From: DDH964 sp963806685
Lineage (GTDB): Bacteria; Desulfobacterota; Desulfuromonadia; Desulfuromonadales; DDH964
Direction: 5' to 3'
Assembly: GCA_963806685.1 (NCBI GenBank)
Contig: CAWDZB010000006.1
Span: 206,523 to 270,522 of the forward strand
DNA length: 64,000 nt
Part shown: positions 29,649-37,939 of the stretch, in pieces
How positions within the stretch are numbered: the first letter of the stretch is position 1
How the letters are laid out: the number at the start of each line of letters is the position of its first letter
Made by a program: the position numbers and the translations under genes
Notes under the pieces: model-generated
The model's database searches: none
Told to the model about the DNA's origin: nothing
Seen by the model: only the letters and a program-made list of their open reading frames with translations

Positions 29649-30212
29649 TCACCTGGGTGGTGGTTCCGGGGCTTGAAAACGGTCCCCGGCCTGGCGCAGG
29701 AGGAACTCGATGCGGCCGAATCCGACCGTCTCGAAATCCGACTCGCCGAAAATACCGCTGTAATTCATGCGCCGCACGCCGGCAGTGAGTCCGACACTAA
29801 GCACCTTGCCGGCGTGCAGGTTCTCACCCAGAACCAGGCCGAGGCCTGCCCCGAAATCCCCTTGGTAGACGCCGAAAAGAACCTGCGGGCCGGCCCAGAG
29901 ACGTCCAGCTTCGCTGGTGGCGAGCCGGAAACCGAAGCTGTTTTCGAGCAGCACGCCCCGGAATCCCTCCTTTTCCGAAAACTTGTCGTCGAGGTCGAAA
30001 CGCTCCCAGCCTAGGTTCATCCGATAATTGAACAACCGGTCGCTGGCCACAGTAGTATCCCAGACCAGCCCTAACTCCTGGTGGGCATGGTCTCCCTTGC
30101 CGCCACCGGCAAAGACCCCGACCCCCTGGGCATGTGCCGTTCCGGCACCCAAAAACAAAAGAAACAACACGATACCGAGGGAAAAACGGCGGAATCTTCT
30201 TTCTTTTTTCAT
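29649..30212 (-). CDS. Outer-membrane beta-barrel protein, OmpW/LptD-like small barrel
   Basis: The 187-residue protein has a Sec signal peptide (FSLGIVLFLLFLGAGTAHAQ) and alternating amphipathic strands (FNYRMNLGWERFDLDD, RLWAGPQVLFGVYQGDFGAG, VLSVGLTAGVRRMNYSG) ending FGRIEFLLR. This suggests a small outer-membrane barrel of unknown function. ATG at 30212 follows GGGGAGGCTGTC. A longer frame to 30341 would place the signal peptide internally. Confidence 0.65.
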   Translation of the reverse strand: MKKERRFRRFSLGIVLFLLFLGAGTAHAQGVGVFAGGGKGDHAHQELGLVWDTTVASDRLFNYRMNLGWERFDLDDKFSEKEGFRGVLLENSFGFRLATSEAGRLWAGPQVLFGVYQGDFGAGLGLVLGENLHAGKVLSVGLTAGVRRMNYSGIFGESDFETVGFGRIEFLLRQAGDRFQAPEPPPR

Positions 30213-30532
30213 GACAGCCTCCCCGCAGGTATCTTCATCTCCAGATTGCTTTCCCAAACCCGGCATCGGTAATCGTTCCAAGGCTTCAGGTCCTGACGGC
30301 CAGTTCCGTCGTCCCTCCAGGGCAGGAGCCAAAAGTTCCATGGTGACGCCGACGCGCAGAATGACAATCTACCAGGTTTTTCGAATTCCGCCGCCCCGCC
30401 AGTTGTAGAATCCAGCGCCCGGCCACCGGCCGATTTAACCTAACGCAACACCGGAAGTCCCCTGAAGGTCGCCAGCTCTGGATGTGATAGGCTTGGAACA
30501 GTAAATCAGCCCTCAGCCTGCGGAGGTATCCT
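30213..30532. other. 320-bp intergenic region, divergent promoters expected
   Basis: This lies between the minus-strand barrel gene and the plus-strand thioesterase gene. The only clear signals are the two ribosome sites at its edges (GGAGG before 30533 and GGGGAGG before 30212). No RNA gene or repeat is recognisable. Confidence 0.5.
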
Positions 30533-30955
30533 ATGCGCGAACTGCCCCTCGGTCTTGAGCACACCCTTCGTTATCGCGTCCACGCCACCAAGACCGTGCC
30601 TCATCTCTATCCCGAGGCCACCCCCTTTCAGAACATGCCCGAGGTATTTGCCACCGGCTTTCTGGTTGGATTCCTCGAATGGGCCTGCATGGAAGCGTTG
30701 GCTCCCTTCCTCGCCGAAGGGGAGCGAAGCGTCGGCACCTTGATCGACATCACCCACGAGGCCGCCACCCCGCCGGGGATGGAGGTTACCGCCCATGTCC
30801 GGCTGGAAGGGGTCGAGGGTAGGCGTACGATATGGGTAGTGGAATCCCGCGACGAGCAGGATGTCATCGCCCGCGGACGCCATGAGCGCTTCACCATCGA
30901 CCTGGCCAAGTTCAACGAACGTCTGGTGCGCAAGGCGGCGAGCGCCGCTCCCTGA
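30533..30955 (+). CDS. Thioesterase family protein (hotdog fold, FlK-like)
   Basis: The 140-residue protein matches single-hotdog acyl-CoA thioesterases related to fluoroacetyl-CoA thioesterase: MPEVFATGFLVGFLEWACM, VGTLIDITHEAATPPGMEV, and RHERFTIDLAKFNERL. It would hydrolyse a short acyl-CoA; the substrate is unknown. The start follows CGGAGGTATCCT. A strong Rho-independent terminator lies 9 bp after the stop. Confidence 0.85.
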   Translation: MRELPLGLEHTLRYRVHATKTVPHLYPEATPFQNMPEVFATGFLVGFLEWACMEALAPFLAEGERSVGTLIDITHEAATPPGMEVTAHVRLEGVEGRRTIWVVESRDEQDVIARGRHERFTIDLAKFNERLVRKAASAAP

Positions 30956-30963
30956 ACGGCGGC

Positions 30964-31015
30964 GGGCCGGAAAATGCGTCCATCGCATCTTCCGGCCCGT
31001 CCGATTTTTATTTGC
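30964..31015 (+). terminator. Rho-independent terminator after the thioesterase gene
   Basis: GGGCCGGAA at 30964 pairs with TTCCGGCCC ending 30998, with an inner ATGCG/CGCAT extension and a 5-nt loop. It is followed by a T-rich tail (GATTTTTATTT). Confidence 0.9.
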
Positions 31016-31028
31016 CTGCTCCTTGGCG

Positions 31029-31994
31029 CTACCCCGGTGCCCGGTCGGCCGGGAAAACCCCGCCGCGAGGGTCGACATAACGCACCTCGCAGTGCAGGTC
31101 GAAGCCGATCCGCGCCTGGACCACCTGCCGGACATGGGCGATCAGCGCCAGCACATCGCGGGAGGTGGCGCCCCCTTTGTTGACGATGAAATTGGCGTGC
31201 CGGTGGGAGACTTCCGCTGCGCCGATGGCCGCCCCCTTCAACCCCGCCTCCTCGATGATCTTTCCGGGCGGCCCGACGCTGGCGTGCATCGCCGCAGTGC
31301 TCAGGAAGACCGAGCCGCAGTTCGGCTCCTTGCGCGGGAACTTGCCTCGCCGCTCGCGCAGGTCGGCCAGCATCTCGCGCCGAATCTGCCGGGCATCGCC
31401 GGGCAAGCATTCCAGCTCGACACGAATCACCAGCGCCCCGCTCCCCTGCAGGGCGCTGGTGCGGTAGCCGAAACGGCACTCCGCGCGGCTCAGCGTCCCC
31501 GGATTCCCCTCGTGATCGACAACCCAAACCCGCCGTACATTGTCGCCGATCCCCTTGCGCCGACTGCCGCCGTTCATCACCACCAATCCGCCCACCGTCC
31601 CCGGAATGCCGATGATGTGCTCCAGCCCGGTCAGGCCGGCGCGCTGGGCGGCGCGAGCCAGGCGCGGCACCCAGACGCCGGCGTCGGCAAGGATGCGGCA
31701 GCCGGCGATCTCCAGATTGCCCAGCCGCCCGCCGAGTTTGAGGACTATGCCGCGCAGTCCGGCGTCGTCGAAGAGCAGGTTGCTCCCCTGGCCGATGACC
31801 AGAAGCGCCAGGCCGTGGGCCCGGGCATATTGCACCACGGCACAGACTTCGCCGATGCTGGCCGGCTCGGCCAGCAGATCTGCCGGCCCGCCAATACGCC
31901 AGGTGCTGTGGGCAGCCAGCGGTTCGTTGACCGCGGCCGCGATGCCGAGGCGGGTCATGTCGTCCAGCAGGTGGGCGGGGGACAAGGTGGTCAT
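31029..31994 (-). CDS. murB: UDP-N-acetylenolpyruvoylglucosamine reductase
   Basis: MurB reduces UDP-GlcNAc-enolpyruvate to UDP-MurNAc with NADPH, in peptidoglycan precursor synthesis. The 321-residue protein has the FAD-binding signatures HSTWRIGGPADLL, LLVIGQGSNLLFDDAGLRG and GIPGTVGGLVVMNGG. C-terminal catalytic motifs follow: CGSVFLST (general acid Ser) and IGAAEVSHRHANFIVNKGGA. It is a type I MurB by size. It is an isolated gene here, not in a mur/fts cluster. Confidence 0.96.
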   Translation of the reverse strand: MTTLSPAHLLDDMTRLGIAAAVNEPLAAHSTWRIGGPADLLAEPASIGEVCAVVQYARAHGLALLVIGQGSNLLFDDAGLRGIVLKLGGRLGNLEIAGCRILADAGVWVPRLARAAQRAGLTGLEHIIGIPGTVGGLVVMNGGSRRKGIGDNVRRVWVVDHEGNPGTLSRAECRFGYRTSALQGSGALVIRVELECLPGDARQIRREMLADLRERRGKFPRKEPNCGSVFLSTAAMHASVGPPGKIIEEAGLKGAAIGAAEVSHRHANFIVNKGGATSRDVLALIAHVRQVVQARIGFDLHCEVRYVDPRGGVFPADRAPG

Positions 31995-32020
31995 GATGGC
32001 GATCCCAGATGAGTTAAGAA

Positions 32021-32181
32021 GACTGTCGGACTATCCATGAGTCGGCTGCAAATCCGGCCGATTGGCCCATATTTCAGCTCCCTTTTGATCCATAGCTACA
32101 GGCTATGGACCTGCAAACGACCCGAAATCTGGCCTCAAACCTCTGAGCTTTCGCTTTGACCCGCAAAGTCCGACAGGCTCC
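32021..32181. mobile_element. MITE-like element A, copy 1 (161 bp)
   Basis: The stretch begins GACTGTCGGACTATCCATGA and ends AGTCCGACAGGCTCC, so its ends are imperfect inverted repeats. A closely similar copy lies at 60070-60232. It carries no protein of its own. It sits between the murB start and the RNA methyltransferase stop. Confidence 0.85.
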
Positions 32182-32237
32182 AAGGGGCGGAGAAAGGGCA
32201 CCGGCCGAACATTCCTGCCTACTTGGCGGCGCGGCTG

Positions 32238-32744
32238 TCAAGCATCCCGATTGGAGCGTGGGGTTGCGGGGGCACGGGCCAGTTCGTAAAGAAAGACCAG
32301 GACCGCTTGGGCCAGGTTGAGCGACAGGGCCGGACCGCGGGCGGCAATGGCGGCCGCATGCGTACAAAAGGCCACGTCCGCGCTACTCAGGCCGCAATCC
32401 TCGCGGCCAAATACCGGGCCGACTCGCCTCCCCGGCGGCAGGGCACCGACCAGCCCCGGCAGCTCCGTGGCATCGAGGAGTTCTCCGCGCAGCCGGCCGC
32501 CGCGCCGGGTGGCGGCGATACTCAGATCGATCCCGGTGAGGGCGGCGGCCAGATCGGGATAAATCCGGGCCCTACCGAGCAGCGCGTGGCCGTGGGCAGC
32601 GAACTTGCGGGCCTCGGGGTGGAGATGGGAGCAGGGGCGGACCAGCCGCAGGTCGGCGGCCCCGAAGTTGGCCATCGCCCGGGCAACGGCACCGATGTTC
32701 CCCGGCTGCTGTGGCTCGCAGAGGATGACCGCGAGACTCTCCAG
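32238..32744 (-). CDS. TrmJ/TrmH-type tRNA/rRNA 2'-O-methyltransferase
   Basis: This SPOUT methyltransferase reads LESLAVILCEPQQPGNIGAV then ARAMANFGAADLRLV, GRVGPVFGREDCGLS-like RRVGPVFGREDCGLS, and the SAM-knot LSLNLAQAVLVFLYEL. These are TrmJ/LasT family hallmarks (2'-O-methylation of RNA ribose). It has ~168 residues; TrmJ often has an extra C-terminal extension. No ATG, GTG or TTG lies in frame before M24 (32675); the conserved N-terminus requires a start at CTG 32744 or nearby. It follows the S4 gene by 8 bp, so coupling is possible. Confidence 0.78.
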   Translation of the reverse strand: MESLAVILCEPQQPGNIGAVARAMANFGAADLRLVRPCSHLHPEARKFAAHGHALLGRARIYPDLAAALTGIDLSIAATRRGGRLRGELLDATELPGLVGALPPGRRVGPVFGREDCGLSSADVAFCTHAAAIAARGPALSLNLAQAVLVFLYELARAPATPRSNRDA

Positions 32745-32752
32745 ACACCGGC

Positions 32753-32965
32753 TCAGGAGGTCACCCGCAGCCGCTGGCCGGCAAATTCAACCACCTGGCC
32801 CGCCAGGATCTTGCAGCGCTTGCGCAGTTCCTCGGCGCCGTCGACCCTCACCTCCCCGGCGGCGATGCGGGCTTTGGCTTCGCCGCCGCTGGCGCACAGC
32901 CCAGTTACCTTGAGCAGGTTGTGGAGTTCGATCCAGGGATGGGTGCCGAGAGAAAATTCATGCAT
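32753..32965 (-). CDS. S4-domain RNA-binding protein, YbcJ-like
   Basis: The 70-residue protein is a single S4 domain: WIELHNLLKVTGLCASGGEAK, ARIAAGEVRVDGAEELRKR, KILAGQVVEFAGQRLRV. It is the small YbcJ/RlbA-like type, proposed to bind structured RNA. The stop is 8 bp upstream of the methyltransferase's conserved region, which suggests the two act on the same RNA or are at least coexpressed. Confidence 0.88.
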   Translation of the reverse strand: MHEFSLGTHPWIELHNLLKVTGLCASGGEAKARIAAGEVRVDGAEELRKRCKILAGQVVEFAGQRLRVTS

Positions 32966-32980
32966 CGGACAGGGTCCTTG

Positions 32981-33211
32981 TCAGCCGTGGGGATAAGATC
33001 GCAGCGGATCGAAAAGGTATTCCAGACCATTGAGCTTGATTTCGTAGACCGCCTGCAGCTGGCGGCCGAGCTGGCCGGCCGGGAACCCCTGCCCCGCCAG
33101 CCAGACGATATACCCTTCGGGCAGATCGATGAGCAGGCGTCCGGCATGGCGACCAAAAGGCATGCGCGCCGCGGCCAGTTCCAGCAGTGCCTGGTGGGAA
33201 GGTTCCATCAT
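32981..33211 (-). CDS. DUF3820 family protein
   Basis: The 76-residue protein has RMPFGRHAGRLLIDLPEGYI and VWLAGQGFPAGQLGRQLQAV, the DUF3820 (putative quorum-sensing-regulated/exonuclease-associated) pattern. The function is unknown. It is 15 bp upstream of the S4 gene and 15 bp downstream of the methyltransferase gene, in a minus-strand run. Confidence 0.82.
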   Translation of the reverse strand: MMEPSHQALLELAAARMPFGRHAGRLLIDLPEGYIVWLAGQGFPAGQLGRQLQAVYEIKLNGLEYLFDPLRSYPHG

Positions 33212-33226
33212 GGCCCCTCCTCCCGG

Positions 33227-33934
33227 TCAGCGCCTGGAGCGGCCCGAACGTGATGCGGGCTGCTTGCGGGCGATGAAGACCACGTGGCGATAGCCGCCGC
33301 GTCCGGGCCGCTCGTGGTCGGTGGCGAACCCGCCGGCTTGCAGCCGGCGGTCGAAGCCGGCCTCGAAGTTTTCTCCCCAGACGGTGAAGACCCCCTGCGG
33401 GTCAAGGGCGGCATGGACGGCGGCGATGGCCCGGCTGCCGTAGAGAGGATCACGCACCGGATCGCTGTGATGGTGCGGTCCCCTGTAGAGATCGAAGACG
33501 ATGGCGTCGAAGCGCGGCAGGCCCGGATTCCGGGCGATGCGGCGTACCAGGTCGGCGACATCGTCGATGGCCACCCTCACCCGCGGGTCGTCGACCGCAC
33601 CGCCGGTGAGAGTTGCCAACGGCCCGCGGCACCAGTCGACCACCGTCGGGTTGAGTTCGGCGACCGTCACCGCCGCCGTCGCCGGCAGCTCATCCAGGAC
33701 GGCCCGCAGGGTGAAGCCCATGCCCAGGCCGCCGACCAATACTCGTGGTGCCGGGTGGTCGTGCAGCTGGTGGCAGGCCAACTGGCCGAGGACGATCTCC
33801 GAGCGGTTGGCGAGGCTGTTCATCAGCACCAGTCCGCCGAGGACGATCAGGAAATCCCGCGGACCGCGCTGGCGCAGCTCGAGAAGACCTTCGTCGGTGG
33901 GAACGGCGGCAAGGGTTTTCCAGGGTTGGGCCAT
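33227..33934 (-). CDS. Spermidine synthase-like SAM methyltransferase fold protein
   Basis: The 235-residue protein has the nucleotide-binding motif VLVGGLGMGFTLRAVLDEL, an acidic strand TVAELNPTVVDWCRG, VAIDDVADLV and FDAIVFDLYRGP. This resembles spermidine synthase family proteins lacking a clear N-terminal domain. Enzymatic role uncertain. It heads a four-gene minus-strand run with DUF3820, S4 and the RNA methyltransferase. Confidence 0.8.
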   Translation of the reverse strand: MAQPWKTLAAVPTDEGLLELRQRGPRDFLIVLGGLVLMNSLANRSEIVLGQLACHQLHDHPAPRVLVGGLGMGFTLRAVLDELPATAAVTVAELNPTVVDWCRGPLATLTGGAVDDPRVRVAIDDVADLVRRIARNPGLPRFDAIVFDLYRGPHHHSDPVRDPLYGSRAIAAVHAALDPQGVFTVWGENFEAGFDRRLQAGGFATDHERPGRGGYRHVVFIARKQPASRSGRSRR

Positions 33935-34031
33935 GGGTTCAGTCCGTGGGCAAAAAGATGGGGCGGCTTTGGTAGCCGGATTCTAACGGCAATGATGCCG
34001 CTTGCCCACCTTTTTCTCGGCCGGCCTGCTT

Positions 34032-35447
34032 TCAGTAGTAATCCTGGAGTCCTTCGGCGAGCCGTTCGAACCCCGCCAGTTCGGCCAACAGCGCGCTAAC
34101 GGCCGGAGCCTCACCGTTACCGGCAATGAGAAACAGGCGACCGAAGCTGGCAACCTGCTCTTCGGCCAGCTCGAAGTCGCGGCCGACTCGGGCCCGCTCA
34201 ACGATAACTTGCTTCTGCGGCGAGAGTTTCACGGTTGTAAACGGGTTGCGGTAGCTCACTGCCGACTGTTGACGGGCCGCGGCATAGCCGACCAGCAGGC
34301 GCAGACCGGACCAGTCGACCAGCGGCCAGAGCCGCGGATGGAAGGCCAGCCGCCCCGGGGCGGTTAAGTTCCACAGCTCGTCGGAAAATCCCGATACGCC
34401 GAAGATTTCCAGCTGGCGGGTCACGTCGGCGGGCTCGCCGAGCAGAGTCAGGGTGCGAAGATAGCCGGCGGCGGTCGCCTCCTCCCAGCTTTTGGCCATG
34501 AAACGCCCGTTGCGCAGCCGCGCCGCCCGCGCCTGGTAGCGGTTCTTGTAGACGAAGGAGCAGTAGTTGACCGGCAGGCCCGCGCCGCTTTCTTTGTTGT
34601 GAACCAGAAGTTCCAGGGCGGCCAGCTCCGAATCGAGGACGGTCACCTTCTCGCCGTGGAGAAAGGTGTAGCCGCGCCCGACCAGGTGCGCATAGTTGTA
34701 GGGAGTCAGCCGCAGCTGGTGCAGGTTGAGATGGTTGACCCCGGTCTCGCGCAGCTCTTCCAGCTGGGTCTTGAGCCGCTGCAGCTCTTCGGGGATTGCC
34801 GGTATCTCTACGGTAACCGTCGGAATCACGCCGGCGGCCAGGCGCAGCGCGTCGAGGCGATAGCCGGTAGCGCCAATATCGAAGCGGATCTCGTCGAGGC
34901 CGGCGTCGCGAAGCCGGGCGGCGAGCTCGGCGGTGAGCAGGGTGCCGTTGGTGTAGAGCCAGACGTGCATGGCCGCCCCGAAGCGGCGCTTGATGGCGGC
35001 GATGAAGGCCAGGGTGCGCTGCGGGGTTAACAGCGGCTCGCCGCCGCTGATGCTCGCCCCGGAAAAACCGAAGCGCTCCAGGTAGATCACGTAATCGCCC
35101 GGGGTGCGGAAGTCGACGGTATTGGTGGTCGGCAGGCCGGTCTCTTCCTGGCTGGTCGGACAGTAGAAGCAGCGGCAATTGCAGCGGCCGTTGATGAACA
35201 GGCAGGACCAGCCGCCGGCGACGCAGATCCGGCAGCCGGGGGAGAGATCGCGGCAATCGAGCTTGGTGCCGCCGCAGCCGACCTCCACCTCCCCGGCCAG
35301 TTTCGCCAGCAGCTCTTCCCGGCGGCGCTGCGCCGCACCGGCTCCGGCAACCGATGGAAAGCTCAGACGGTCATAATCCGCGCCGTATTCCTCGCGGTTG
35401 GCCAGGATCGCCCGCTGCCGGGTCGCCGGTGATGTTAGGCTTTCCAT
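34032..35447 (-). CDS. Radical SAM protein
   Basis: The 471-residue protein has a radical SAM cluster motif C-x3-C-x2-C in CNCRCFYCPTSQEE, preceded by a cysteine-rich run (CRDLSPGCRICVAGGWSCLF) that could bind an extra cluster. The GGEP motif is present in ASISGGEPLLTP, then MHVWLYTNGTLLT and RFDIGATGYRLD. The reaction is not identifiable. The start MESLTS at 35447 follows GGGAGGTCTT; a frame to 35495 lacks a ribosome site. Confidence 0.83.
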   Translation of the reverse strand: MESLTSPATRQRAILANREEYGADYDRLSFPSVAGAGAAQRRREELLAKLAGEVEVGCGGTKLDCRDLSPGCRICVAGGWSCLFINGRCNCRCFYCPTSQEETGLPTTNTVDFRTPGDYVIYLERFGFSGASISGGEPLLTPQRTLAFIAAIKRRFGAAMHVWLYTNGTLLTAELAARLRDAGLDEIRFDIGATGYRLDALRLAAGVIPTVTVEIPAIPEELQRLKTQLEELRETGVNHLNLHQLRLTPYNYAHLVGRGYTFLHGEKVTVLDSELAALELLVHNKESGAGLPVNYCSFVYKNRYQARAARLRNGRFMAKSWEEATAAGYLRTLTLLGEPADVTRQLEIFGVSGFSDELWNLTAPGRLAFHPRLWPLVDWSGLRLLVGYAAARQQSAVSYRNPFTTVKLSPQKQVIVERARVGRDFELAEEQVASFGRLFLIAGNGEAPAVSALLAELAGFERLAEGLQDYY

Positions 35448-35610
35448 AAGACCTCCCGCGGGACGCAAGTCACCCCCTTCCGGCGCGGCCGACAAGGGGG
35501 TGGAGATGGCGCACTATAGGCGATTTTTCGGCGCGGGAAAAGAAGATTGTTGGAACGCCGTCCGGTTCACGAGAAAATCGGACAACCGGCCTTGCCCGTA
35601 CCGGGAAAAC

Positions 35611-37050
35611 TCAGCCGAACAGGTCCAGCTGGTAGTGGAGGCGCAATACGTCCTGGAAGTTGCCGACCTGTTCGAGGGCCAGGCGCAGGCGGCCCCGCTC
35701 CATGTGGTTAAGCTGGTCGAGCGCCAGGAAGTTATCCGGGGCACGACCGGCGCGGATCGCCGCCACCTGGGAGCGCAGCCGCAGAAAGACCAGGAAATTG
35801 AAGCTCGCCTTGAGATCATCGACCAGCTGCCTGTCGAGGACCTTGCCGCCAACCAGGGCCTCCAGCCGCTCCCGGGTCCCCCCCTTGAGGATCCCGGCTT
35901 CGAGCGCCAGGACCTTGACCCCCTCGGTGACAGCGAAGATGCCGGCCTTCTTGAGATCGAGCTGGCCGCGATGCTCTCCCTCCCTTTCGGGGCGAACGTG
36001 GCCGAACCAGCCGAGGGGGGGCTTGAAGCGCAGCACGTTGGCCGCGGTGCGCACCAGGAAGGCCGCGTCCTGCTTGAGCCGGGCCTGGATGTGGGCCCGG
36101 AGCTGCTCCTCCAGGGCCGGGTCGCCGCTCAGGGTGCGCAGATCGAAGAACATGCTCCCCTTCATGACGTTCTCCGGGACAGCCTCGGCCAACCACTGGT
36201 CGATGACCCTGGTCCAGCCGCCGAGGCTGCGCCGCCAGGTAGCGTTTTTGGCCATGATGCCGCCGGGACAGGGCGGCACGCCGATAAAGATGAGCTGGTC
36301 GATCAGCTCTTTGGCGAAGGCCTCGATGCGCGCCACCTCCTCCTGGCCAAGATCGTCGGCGTAGATGATGGCGTTGTCCTGGTCCGTGGTCAGGGTTTGC
36401 TCCTGGCGCCCCTCGCTGCCGAGGACGATGAAGGCAAAGTTTTCGGGAAGGTCGGCGAAGGCGCCGGCGCGCAGCAGTTCGATCAATCGCACCAGCAGCC
36501 GGTCGTTGAGATGGGCGATCATTCGGACCAGGTCGCGGGTCGGCACTCCGGTACCCACCAGGTGAACCACCAGGTCCTGGATACGCCGGTGCAGGTCCTT
36601 GAGTTCCGCCACCGTTCCTGCATTCTCGATATCCCGGATCAACTGCTGCGGGGAACGGGTCTGCAGGCGCAGGATGTCCGAATCGGTGACGATGCCGACC
36701 AGGTGGCCGGCCTTGTCGACCACCGTCACCCGATGAATGCCGTGGCGGGACATGCGGTAGAGAGCTTCGAAAAGGAAATCCTCCTCGCCGATGCTGATCA
36801 GGGGTGCGTTCATCACCTCCCGCACCTTGAGCCCGTTGGGGTCGCTGCCGGCGGCGATGACCTTGTTGCGCAGATCGCGGTCGGTGACGATGCCGGCCGG
36901 GGCGCCGTCCTCACAGACCACGACACTGGAGATGTTGTGCTGGCGCATGACGCCGGCCACCCCCACCAGCGCGTCGTCGGGTGCGCAGGTTACCACCTCG
37001 CGGCGGCAGAACTCGCCGACCGGGAGGAAAAAAATGTTGGGATCGGCCAT
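35611..37050 (-). CDS. CBS-domain protein with DUF294 nucleotidyltransferase domain
   Basis: The 479-residue protein starts with paired CBS domains (VVVCEDGAPAGIVTDRDLRN; RVTVVDKAGHLVGIVTDSDI). A DUF294 putative nucleotidyltransferase follows with FAFIVLGSEGRQEQTLTTDQ then DNAIIYADD (the GS and DxD-like metal site), and a C-terminal DUF294_C domain. Members resemble GlnD-type signalling enzymes regulated by adenine nucleotides bound to CBS. The start at 37050 follows AAAGGGTCCGGCG. It lies just downstream of aapP, 79 bp. Confidence 0.88.
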   Translation of the reverse strand: MADPNIFFLPVGEFCRREVVTCAPDDALVGVAGVMRQHNISSVVVCEDGAPAGIVTDRDLRNKVIAAGSDPNGLKVREVMNAPLISIGEEDFLFEALYRMSRHGIHRVTVVDKAGHLVGIVTDSDILRLQTRSPQQLIRDIENAGTVAELKDLHRRIQDLVVHLVGTGVPTRDLVRMIAHLNDRLLVRLIELLRAGAFADLPENFAFIVLGSEGRQEQTLTTDQDNAIIYADDLGQEEVARIEAFAKELIDQLIFIGVPPCPGGIMAKNATWRRSLGGWTRVIDQWLAEAVPENVMKGSMFFDLRTLSGDPALEEQLRAHIQARLKQDAAFLVRTAANVLRFKPPLGWFGHVRPEREGEHRGQLDLKKAGIFAVTEGVKVLALEAGILKGGTRERLEALVGGKVLDRQLVDDLKASFNFLVFLRLRSQVAAIRAGRAPDNFLALDQLNHMERGRLRLALEQVGNFQDVLRLHYQLDLFG

Positions 37051-37129
37051 CGCCGGACCCTTTCTGGCATAGGAGATGCCGCAGATGAGGTTCCTGCGGC
37101 TAAGAACGGTCACAACCGGCCACAACCGA

Positions 37130-37909
37130 TCACTGCAGGATCTGGCTTAAAAACAACTTGGTGCGCTCGTGCTGGGGGTTGTCGAAGAACTCCTGGGGCG
37201 TGTTCTGCTCGACGATCAGACCGTAGTCCATGAACATCACCCGGTGGGCGACGCTTTTGGCGAAGCCCATCTCGTGGGTGACCACCAGCATCGTCATCCC
37301 CTCCTCGGCCAGGCCGATCATGACATCGAGGACTTCCTTGACCATCTCCGGGTCGAGGGCCGAGGTCGGCTCGTCGAAGAGCATCACCTTCGGCTTCATG
37401 CACAAACTGCGAGCGATGGCAACGCGTTGCTGCTGGCCCCCGGAGAGTTGGCCGGGGAACTTCTTCGCCTGCTCGGCGATGTGGACCTTTTCCAGGTAGA
37501 CCATCGCCTCCTCCTCGGCTTCCTTTTTGGGCGTCTTGCGCACCCAGATCGGGCCGAGGGTCAGGTTGTCGAGGACCGTCAGGTGGGGAAAGAGATTGAA
37601 ATGCTGAAAGACCATGCCGACCTCGGCGCGGACCTTCTCGACGTTCTTGATGTCGCTGGTCAGCTCGGTGCCGTTGACTACGATCCGGCCGCGCTGGTGT
37701 TCCTCGAGCCGGTTGATGCAGCGGATCAGGGTCGATTTCCCTGACCCGGAAGGACCACAGATGACGATGCGCTCCCCGGTCTGCACAGTCAGGTCGATCC
37801 CGTTGAGGACATGGAACTCCCCGTACCACTTGTGCAGATCGCTGATTTCGATGATCGTTCCATCCCCCGGCGGGGCAATGGTCGGATTGGCGGGCTGGAC
37901 GTCGTTCAT
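37130..37909 (-). CDS. aapP: General L-amino acid ABC transporter, ATP-binding protein AapP
   Basis: The 259-residue ABC ATPase shows Walker A GPSGSGKST, Q-loop in AEVGMVFQHFNLFPHLTVL, signature LSGGQQQRVAIARSL, Walker B VMLFDEPTSALDPE and the His switch VVTHEMGF. This is the polar amino acid (GlnQ/AapP) type. It is last in the aapJQMP operon, 30 bp after aapM. Confidence 0.96.
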   Translation of the reverse strand: MNDVQPANPTIAPPGDGTIIEISDLHKWYGEFHVLNGIDLTVQTGERIVICGPSGSGKSTLIRCINRLEEHQRGRIVVNGTELTSDIKNVEKVRAEVGMVFQHFNLFPHLTVLDNLTLGPIWVRKTPKKEAEEEAMVYLEKVHIAEQAKKFPGQLSGGQQQRVAIARSLCMKPKVMLFDEPTSALDPEMVKEVLDVMIGLAEEGMTMLVVTHEMGFAKSVAHRVMFMDYGLIVEQNTPQEFFDNPQHERTKLFLSQILQ

Positions 37910-37939
37910 AGACCTCTCGCAGGCTGCGGCCGCAGGCGA

